This document shows positions 56,052 to 64,000 of a DNA stretch of 64,000 bases, piece by piece. The notes below the pieces were generated by a model. That model searched no databases. It was not told the origin of the DNA and saw nothing but the letters and a program-made list of their open reading frames with translations. Positions within the stretch are counted from its first letter, which is position 1. Every line of letters begins with the position of its first letter. Origin of the DNA: Siniperca chuatsi (lineage: Eukaryota > Chordata > Actinopteri > Centrarchiformes > Sinipercidae); NCBI RefSeq assembly GCF_020085105.1, contig NC_058043.1, positions 10,603,167 through 10,667,166 on the forward strand. The letters are read 5' to 3'. The position numbers were made by a program, and so were the translations under genes.

Positions 56052-59000
56052 CTTTGAGGACACACACACACACACTCCCAGCATTCAGCTTCCCTTTTCT
56101 TTCAAAATCTCCATTAGCACACACACACAGTTTTATCACAGTAAAGTATATTACCTTCTTGTATACTCAGCGCAAAACCAGTATACTGTGAATATTAGAA
56201 TATAGTACATACATACAATTAGTATGGAATGGGGAAACGAGCTACGTCCAAATAACATAATGAAATGATACAATACATGCGGCATTGGGTGTCAATCAAG
56301 TTTTTAGTATGCAGAAAAACATATGTATCTTAATTGTTCTTCTGTTCCCCGTATGAACACACTACATACTCAAAACATGCTTAGAATTAATATGTAGTAT
56401 GAAATTGGGACACAGCTACTTAATACATCTCCTTTATCTCTAGCTTATCAACTGCTCTCACAACCCCTCATTTTGTGTTTCGAAATGTGTGTCAAGATGT
56501 CATGATTAAGTGGATTCTGCTTTACTTCCAACATCACATTATCTGCAGCTTATTCTGAACTAGCTCATCACTGTCAGAAGTCTGATACAAACACAGAAAA
56601 GAATGATAACACTCTTGAACTGTTTAGAAACTTTGAATCTAATAGGCAATACTGTTCAAAATATAGTATACCTGCTTTAAAACACAAAAGGGAGACAAGA
56701 TACTTATCTTAATGCTGCACAATGCTTAATTTGTCACAGCCTAATGGGAACCTGAGGATATACAAGCCAATGGCACCAAATGTTCAAGAAACACACTCAC
56801 TTATCTCTATAAACACCTCGTTGATGTTAATGGCATTCTTGGCACTGGTTTCTACAAAGATGGCATGGATGGAGTCAGCATAGTCCTTGGCATCCTTCTC
56901 TGGCACTTCCCTGTAAACACAAGAGGTGTGTCAAAATTATTATGTTGCAATATGCAAACAGATTCTCCAAGTTCATGTATTACACGATAACCATCAAATG
57001 TACTGCTACAGCCATTATGTGGAAGATTTCCCAGTTTCATGGATGATCTTATTACCAAAAGTATATATGTATCTGAGTCTGGGAGATATTTCAATTTTGT
57101 GGAAGAATAACAACAATAATATCTACTCCTCAAAAATTTAAATATGAAAGATTTTTTAGTCCATTATACATAACCACAACATTCCTACTAGAAACCTACA
57201 GCACCTCAATAGCCATATAAAGACCAAGAGAGGTGAGAGTCGGCTCACCTTATATTCCACAACAGACCAGCTGCACAGAATATTAAATCAGTATGAGAGC
57301 CAATATTCCTCCTTGCAGAGCAGAATGCACTTTAGCTCCACACACGAGAAACTCTTAGTGGCATTTCTAAGCAAAACATCAAATATTATTCCAATGCTAA
57401 AAGGTCATAATATTTCCCTACAAGAATTTTCCCCATCTAAGCCAGACATCATCACTCTCAAGTTGTAAAAGAGGTGGCATCATCATACTGCGCACTAGCA
57501 TTGTTCATGACACATATAGTATTATCTCTAATTCAGGTTCACCTGGCGTCTGACAGGTCACATTTGTTGCCAGCGATGGCGACCACTATATTAGGAGGAC
57601 CATGCTGGCGCAGCTCCTTCACCCAGTTCTTCAGTGTTTGGAAGGATTCCTGATGATACAGGTAAATAACATGTTATACTGAATGAACCAGTAAGCAGAC
57701 TAGCACATTATCTTCCATGAACGTTTAAAGGAATAGTTTGACATTTTGGTTAATATGCTTATCTGCTTCCTTGCAGAGAGTTAGATTAGAAGATAGATAC
57801 CACTCATGTCTTTATGGTAAATACAAAGCTGGAGCCAGCAGCCGGTTAGCATAAAGACTAGAAATAGGGGGAAAACAGCTAGCCTGGCTCTGACCAAAGG
57901 TAACAAAATCCTGTACACCTCTAAAGCTCACTAATGAACATATGCCATCTTGTTTGTTTAATCCGTACAAAAAACTAATTGTAAAAAAACATAAAATTTG
58001 CCCTTTCACATGGTGGTCAGTAACTTCCTGGAGTCTGTACTGGTTGCCTGCCAACTGCTCCTGGACAAGAAATAGTCTGGCACATAACCCGCGTAAAATG
58101 GCGAATTGTTGTTTTTACACTTCTGTTTCTATACGGAGTAAACAAACAAGATAAGGTGATAATTAGTGAGCTTAGAGGTGCAGGTAGGCAGAGCCAGGCT
58201 AGCTGCTCCCCCGGTTTCCAGTCTTATGCTAAGATAAGCTAACAGCTGCTCGCTGTAGCTTCGCATTTACCGTACAGGCATGAGTAGTATCAAGCTTCTC
58301 ATCCAACTCTTGGCAAGTGTATTTCTGAAAATGTTGAACTATTCCTTTAATACACATATGAATAAAAAAAATTAAGGAAAGTAATGGAACAGAACAATGA
58401 AACTATACAGTAAGTACTTAGTGGATTAGTGGTTGAGGAGAAAAAGTAAATAATACCTCTTTCGTGATGTCATAAACAATGATGGCAGCAGCTGAACCTC
58501 TGTAGTACATTGGTGCTAGAGCACGAAACTATGGGAAGACAAAGAAAGTAAGCAATTATGAGTAATGCTGGGAGGAGGCTTGCATGTCTAAAGCCTCTGA
58601 ATGACCTTCATCTCTGGCTAACCTAGACTGCTGTATCTACTGGCATCATTAAGTCTGCATATAGCTTTGAAAACATGTGAAACTGAACAGAGAGAGATCA
58701 ATCCTGACTCATCTTTAAAGACTGTTTACCATGATTTCCTTCCAATTTATCATTTTTTGATATGAAAAGGGTACTAAAAATATCATTGGAGTATAATTGT
58801 AGTATTATAAATGTATTATTATATTTTCACACCCCATAGATCAAGAAACAGTGTCTAGGCTTTTCATAGACTATGGCTAATCCGTTACACAGGCAAAGAC
58901 CATGATGATTACATCACTGTGAGTTTCATTAGACTCAATAATACTGACTGTAACAAACTCAAAACAAGAGTCTAAAAATGAGCAAAAAAGACACCAAGTA

Positions 59001-62000
59001 CCATTTTACTAAACCAAAGGCCCAGTGTTCTGAGCTTATAAGCCAAGTAGCTTTATTTAAAATGGAAGTATGGCAAGTCTTTCCACCAAGACCTCACACA
59101 TGTGGTAGCCATCATGAGAAAGATGAGCAGAATGTGTCAAAAGCTGTTAGCATTTTGATATTTATGGAAGACTATACATTTGATCTTAACCCAATAGATC
59201 ACAAAGCCCTGTATAATCAAAACAACATGTGCATTTCTAAATCCATAGCTGCCTGGGAGGCTGGGGGTTCTTCTTTTTGCCAGGTTTTGGTATTTTTCTG
59301 GTAAAATACTTTCCAATGCTCATTGAAACCTGGCTTCAACAATTAGCCTGCTGTCATAATATTTTAAAACGTATTGTTTTTAGCCATGCTAGTGGCATAG
59401 CTCTAGAGATGGCAATGTCTGTCTGACTGTCGGTTGGTCCACCACTTTGGTCCAGACTGAAATATCTCAAAAACTATTGGATGCATTGCCAAGAGATTTG
59501 GTACATATATTCAATGTGCCCAGAAGATGACACTTACTAACTTTAGTGATCCCCTGATTTTTCCTCTAGCACCACCATGAGGTTCACATTTATATTTTTA
59601 GTGAAATGTCTCAGCAACTATTACAGACATTCATGTCCCCTTCGGGATTAACAACTTTGGTGATCCCCTGAACTTTCATTATATTTTATCATCAGCTCCT
59701 TCATTAATTTTTTAATTTTTTAATTCCTCCAATACTTTGGCTTATGACCAAATACCTGCAAAGTATTCCCAAAAGCCTCAGTTGCACTTGCTGTTTAGTG
59801 CTAATTAGCAAATGTAAGCATGATAAAAATGGTAAAACTGGTAAAAATTATGTTATGTTGGTAGCAGTAGATCGCTAGGTTTCAGAGTCTCAGACAGCAT
59901 TTTGTAACAAACCAAGCTATCTTTTTTGTCAGGTCTCGATATAAGGCCAATTTGTTATTGTACAGTTCTGGAAGTAATTTGTCTTTCGTCCATCCTTCAG
60001 TTCAAGCTGTGGTCAACAGTGATTGGCTGCGCCCACAAAAGTTCAGCGCAGCCAATCACAAGTTCAACAATATTGAAGTTTCGGCACACCCGTTCTGCTG
60101 GGCTCACCACGGACATTTGTGCAGAGCTGCAGCGGCAACCACTCGCTGTCTGAAAGCACCTTAACACAAAAGTGGAGTATGAATCCATTCACTCACTGAT
60201 CTCAAGATCTCTGTTAAAATGCTAGCAATGGCCTCTATAGGATTTTGAAGTTGTAACTGTTTTAAAATTTTTGTTAGCAAAACAAACCTATAGTATATTT
60301 CAAAATGTAAAAGTTCAAATTTTCCCTCTCCGACTTCTAACCTCTTTTTATGCCTTCTTGCAATATACGCTGGAGTGGGGCTTTTAACAGACTAATAAAA
60401 CCATGTGTCATGTATTAACTAATGATATTTATTTGAAAAGAAACAACCCAAAAAAGACCTTCACTTGGAATAACCCTGCCTTCCCGCCAATTCTATTTTC
60501 CTTTACAATATGATGGAATAAACTATCCATCTTGGAGTGAGACTGTTACCTCAGGAAAGCACACATTCCACATAATTATAGTTGTTACTGGCCCCAAGTC
60601 CACCGACGGGAATCCAACTTGGGATATTTGGCAGAGGCACTGAGGAGAGTGCTGTCTGTTTCATTGGCTAGTGTTGGGCCGCACCACCACCAGTCCTGTG
60701 TGGTCTATCTCTGCCTTAACCCAAAGAGCAATCACAGTGAGGCCAGACGTCTGGCCACACAGCAGCCCAGAAAACAGCCCCAGTGATGGTAAGCGAGTGC
60801 TGATTAATTGCTGAAACCACGAGCTGGGTGCATAATGAAAGGAACCCTCCTATTCCAGTGGGACGCAAGGTTTCTCTCGCTTGTTTTCTGTGAGAGGGAA
60901 CAGTCAGAGGGTGAGGCCTCGATGGGCTGTTGACAGCTGGGCTCAGATGTACTCATAAGGCCTCATCTGGTCTTGAGATATGGATTGTGGAAATCACAGA
61001 GCTTTGCTTTTTGCCCTGGTCTCTCCTTCCATGTGCATTGGTTGGCTTTGTGTTCCCCTTTCTCAATTCAACAGCTTTTGATAGGCCAAAGCTCCACAGA
61101 AGTTAGAAAACAAGCCATGAAAGGCTTCAAAATACCACAGAACACGGACACATGCAAAACCTACCAAAGGAATGTTGCTACTTTTTCCCGCACAGATGTG
61201 AAACCCATGGGAGGCTAAGAGGCCACATGGGAGTGAAAACGTGAATTTGTGGGAATGAAAAAGGTGGAGAAAATGGAAAAGAACACAAAAGAATCACAGA
61301 AAAATAGACTGTTGCCAAGAAAAGAAATGAAAAGAAATATTCCACAGGAGAAAACACAAAGGGAAAAATAGAGGACACTCTGACGTAGAGCTGCAATGAC
61401 TCTCAGATAAGACACAGTAGCAGCACACGCTAGTGGGCTGAGACCGCTTGGGTTTCATCCTTTCATCTTATCTTAAACAGGGCTGCATTGATGTCCCCTC
61501 AAGGCAGTGAAAAAGCCGAGGCCCCTAAGGGGAAGGAGGATAAAAGACAAACAGCATCTTATCTCACCTCTCTGGAGAGGACAGCAGCAGGGATAAGACA
61601 TTACAACAGCAGGGGATTGTGCATGGAGAAAAAGAGAAGGGCATGTACAGAAAAAGAGAAGTGATGTGGAGAGCTAATGCAGAGAAATGTGGGATGCAGG
61701 GTGTGAGTCAAAAGAGAAAGTAGTTCCTTACGCTACTGTCTGGGGCTTGGTGTTGTTTGGACAGGCTTAAATGCTAAAATTGTACAAAATGTATGCTGTT
61801 TCATATATCGCATATCATCTGTAAGTGGTTTCAGTCCTGAACGTTGTGTGAGTGACAAGGCATTTCAAATATTGCTGCTATAGATACACAGGAGTGTAGA
61901 TTACATAAGAAGTGGTACCTGGACATGATAGAGACATACAAACGACACTTTTCAGACGTGTATGCAACATAAAATAACACAAAAGGAAAGCAATGGCCTT

Positions 62001-62666
62001 TAACTGTGTCTCAAAATGTATGAATGCAATGAGGAAGAAGGAGTGAGAGGGAAGGGAGAGGGAGGACAAAGATTAAAGGTGACAGGAGGGACAAATCATG
62101 ACAGACTTGCTGATGTTTCTACTAAACTAAACAGATGCCACTTACGGATCTAAAGAATGCAAATCTGTTACACCACACACGTCATTTAAATCATGGAAAG
62201 GGGGACTCCTAAAACAAGAGCACTAAAAGAAGTAGGTTAGTGGGCAGAACTCTACCTATAGAAAGGTAAATGTTGCCCCCTATCAGAAAAAATTAATAAC
62301 TGCACTATTCACTTTCTCCCAGGCTGGTTCAGGGAGTGGTACATGCACACCACTTTCTCACTTCCTTTAAAACCACATTGAAGGAATCAGTAGATTTTTT
62401 AATAATCGAAGTCAAACTGATTGATTACAATATCAAAACTGTTTGCTGGTGTGGTCTGGCTGGCCAAAGCCAAAACACATGTGAATCGTGCTCAGGTTTG
62501 CTATCCACCAGTCCATTTAAAAAATAAAAAATGGAGGTTGGAGGTTGGAGGTTGGAGGCCAAAACCTCAGTGGATATTACTGACCCGCTCCTGTCCTGCC
62601 GTATCCCAGATCAGGAACTTGTGCAGCTCGTTTTGGTATTGCACTGTCTTGGTCATGAAGGATGCC
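55954..62666 (-). CDS. rab22a: Rab22a small GTPase (partial, exons 3-7)
   Basis: Five minus-strand segments (62666-62585, 58528-58457, 57649-57543, 56910-56801, 56051-55954) encode the last 155 or so of about 194 residues. The start codon, P-loop and switch I lie beyond the window. Visible GTPase motifs are WDTAGQER (switch II), NKCD (guanine specificity) and ETSAK. The C-terminus RRTCC carries the double cysteine for geranylgeranylation. VQYQNELHKFLIWDTAGQER matches Rab22a better than Rab31, as does KGFKL near the C-terminus. Rab22a acts on early and recycling endosomes in membrane traffic. Several kb of sequence lie between its stop codon and vapb, so a long 3' UTR is possible. Confidence 0.97.
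56801..56910 (-). CDS. rab22a: rab22a coding exon 6
   Basis: Encodes EVPEKDAKDYADSIHAIFVE, then TSAKNAININEVFIEI, including the SAK motif. Acceptor TTTACAG, donor ATAA|GTGAGT. Confidence 0.96.
57543..57649 (-). CDS. rab22a: rab22a coding exon 5
   Basis: Encodes ESFQTLKNWVKELRQHGPPN, then IVVAIAGNKCDLSDA, including the NKCD nucleotide-specificity motif. Ends CCAG|GTGAAC. Confidence 0.96.
57725..58350. mobile_element. TTAA foldback element in a rab22a intron
   Basis: The ends TTAAAGGAATAGTTTGACAT and GTTGAACTATTCCTTTAA are near-exact inverted copies bounded by TTAA. The arms extend some 200 bases and share the AAGACT...GGGGGAAAACAGCTAGCC core. This is the cleanest copy of the family, sitting between exons 4 and 5. 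Confidence 0.85.
58457..58528 (-). CDS. rab22a: rab22a coding exon 4
   Basis: A 72-base, phase 0 exon encoding FRALAPMYYRGSAAAIIVYD followed by ITKE. Acceptor CATAG, donor GAG|GTATTA. Confidence 0.96.
59390..59860 (-). repeat. Interspersed repeat, copy 2 of the 19440 family
   Basis: Inverted relative to 19440-19950. Includes GGTTGGTCCACCACTTTGGT and ACTGAAATATCTCAAAAACT. Confidence 0.75.
60019..60059. repeat. Hairpin with opposed CCAAT boxes
   Basis: GTGATTGGCTGCGC and GCGCAGCCAATCAC form perfect 14-base arms around a 13-base spacer. Each arm contains a CCAAT/ATTGG box. Confidence 0.75.
62533..62559. repeat. (GGAGGTT)n short tandem repeat
   Basis: Three to four GGAGGTT units. On the rab22a sense strand this is a C-rich tract 26-52 bases after the exon 3 donor. 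Confidence 0.85.
62585..62666 (-). CDS. rab22a: rab22a coding exon 3 (effector region to switch II)
   Basis: Encodes the end of a Gly codon, then ASFMTKTVQYQNELHKFLIW and DTAGQER. The donor is CGG|GTCAGT, a weaker match than most. C-rich repeats on the sense strand follow within 30-50 bases. Confidence 0.96.
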
Positions 62667-63123
62667 CTGGTGAAGAGAAATGACTTCATGATTGATATAC
62701 TAAATATGTCACATTACAAAAGTATTCATTTCATTTAGCTGTTTTACAAAATATAGACAAATAATAGAACTGCAACTAAAGCTTGCACGTTTTATCCCAA
62801 CTTGTTTTCAAGAGTCTGAGACAGTGAGAAAAACCCATCTTCATTTAGATCATCAGTTGGTTTAAGATATATTAAATTGTCTGCTAGCTTTATTAAACAA
62901 CGTCCCAAATGTAACATTTAACAGTACTGAGGCTTACAACAATATCAACATTTGGTTGATTCTAAAATAATATTGTGATTTTGTTATAAAAATTCAATAA
63001 CAATATATCTGTCAATATTGTGCAGCTACGTCACATTTGTCAGTGTCAGTGTAATGGTGATGCTGTTTGTAATTTACCTCAAACATATCTGGCATTCCTG
63101 TATTGCAATTTCCTGTTATTTAT

Positions 63124-63704
63124 CGACCGATATATACTGACACAGATATATCTGGGATAAGGTCAAATTGGTCCATAATATTGGCAATGCCAATATGTTG
63201 GTTGATCTTTAGTACTGACTGATCATACTGTCAATAAAATGTCAAAAATTATGACAAATGTCTATCACAAGTTGACAAAGCAATGCCTTAAAATTAGAAC
63301 ACATAATGCAGAAAATTATGCTTGGGGTGATTAAGAAATGGTGTCATCACGCCGTTTGTCCAGCAGAGTGCGCTCCGACTCCACTGTTTACAAGTCAGCA
63401 CTGTCTGCAGTACATGTAGCATAGTGCATCACAGCTGAGCAGACTGCGTGTGTGTGTGTGATATATATTTTTTTTATTTTTTTATTTTTTATTTAAATAT
63501 TCTTTAATAAAGTTACTTGTTTAAGAAAGCAGCCTTCTGAGTACCTTTGCATAGTCATATCGGTGCAAAATCAGTGCACAATCCACATAGAAAAGGTCTA
63601 TTTTCATTCTTGCTCAAAAATTCTGCCTTATCAGTAATCTGTGAATTTTTCCACTCTAAAATCAGGTATTGGTCTCAAAAATCCCGTATCGGTCGGGCTC
63701 TAAT
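63124..63704. mobile_element. Non-autonomous element with CCGATA-type inverted ends
   Basis: The left TCGACCGATATATACTGAC and right CCCGTATCGGTCGGGCTCTA ends are imperfect inverted copies. The interior is AT-rich with no ORF. Confidence 0.5.
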
Positions 63705-63769
63705 AATTGCTTACTTGAGTTGACCTACATTTATAATGTCGTGAAACAGAAAAGCAAGCGACTTTTTGC

Positions 63770-63930
63770 AGTTGTGAAGATGGAAGCCGCACATATTGTG
63801 TATTATTAATTGATAAATGAATAAAATTGACTAATTATTTTTTGGAATTGGAATAGAACTGGAACTAACGATTGTTTTCATTCTGAAAAATTATTGGCAA
63901 TTAATTTTCTAATTCTTTCAGCTCTAAATG
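63770..63930. repeat. Fish hAT-like repeat fragment
   Basis: Contains ACTAACGATTGTTTTCATTC and AATTCTTTCAGCTCTAAATG, related to 39835-40110. Confidence 0.55.
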
Positions 63931-64000
63931 GAATTGATTAATCCATAAAGTGATGAACAGAAATTAACTGACTACATGATAATGTCCTACAGCAACCCTA

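Larger units (their letters stand above)
58529..62584 (-). other. rab22a: rab22a intron 3
   Basis: A 4-kb intron containing one repeat copy (59390-59860), a hairpin with CCAAT boxes (60019-60059) and a low-repeat stretch at 60470-60960. No other exon recognised. Confidence 0.7.
62667..64000 (-). other. rab22a: rab22a intron 2 (partial)
   Basis: No exon recognised to the window end. Contains an element bounded by CGACCGATATAT (63129) and CGTATCGGTCGGGCTCT (to about 63701), and a fish hAT-like repeat near 63770-63930. Confidence 0.65.

Noticed and set aside
55954..62666. Assignment as rab31 (rab22b)
   Set aside because: VQYQNELHKF, SIHAIFVETS and KGFKL match Rab22a rather than Rab31, and the locus agrees.

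Overview
This window is vertebrate nuclear DNA, almost certainly from a ray-finned (teleost) fish. It has split genes with GT/AG introns, AT-rich non-coding DNA, many microsatellites, and dense small DNA transposons of kinds common in fish. No prokaryotic gene organisation is present.

Three protein-coding genes can be read from their exons. (1) apcdd1l, plus strand, coding exons between 4016/4040 and 18602: a secreted or membrane-anchored inhibitor of the APCDD1 family, with a TATA-like promoter near 3557 and a poly(A) signal at 18874. (2) vapb, minus strand, six coding exons from 50756 down to 31330, joining to exactly 243 codons: an ER tail-anchored VAMP-associated protein with an MSP domain, a coiled coil and a C-terminal membrane anchor. 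(3) rab22a, minus strand, five coding exons from 62666 down to 55954: an endosomal Rab GTPase. Its first 39 or so residues (start codon and P-loop) lie beyond base 64000. The order and orientation (rab22a and vapb on one strand, apcdd1l converging on vapb) match human chromosome 20q13, which supports the assignments vapb and rab22a rather than the paralogues vapa and rab31.

Layout: 1-3500 has no recognised gene and holds TTAA-type and hAT-type repeat remnants. 3550-4094 is the apcdd1l promoter, leader and first coding exon, with several upstream ORFs. 4095-13818 is a long intron with nested transposons and one long foldback element. 13819-18602 holds the other exons, with a decayed Tc1-like transposon in the last intron. 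18.9-31.3 kb is repeat-rich and lies between the converging tails of apcdd1l and vapb; it must include the vapb 3' UTR. 31.3-51 kb is vapb, whose introns hold a 1-kb TIR element, an hAT-like element and a 1156-bp hAT element with a perfect 8-bp target duplication. 51-56 kb separates vapb from rab22a and includes a near-perfect 145-bp palindrome and long microsatellites. 56-64 kb is rab22a.

I found no evidence for a new multi-gene system. The most notable unexplained structure is a set of foldback elements that share TTAA target ends and TTAAAGG-like termini but differ internally. Others are the upstream-ORF cluster in apcdd1l, the 145-bp palindrome, and the hAT copy that has kept only a BED zinc finger. 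The three genes encode separate functions (extracellular signalling inhibitor, ER contact-site protein, endosomal Rab) and show no sign of acting as a unit.
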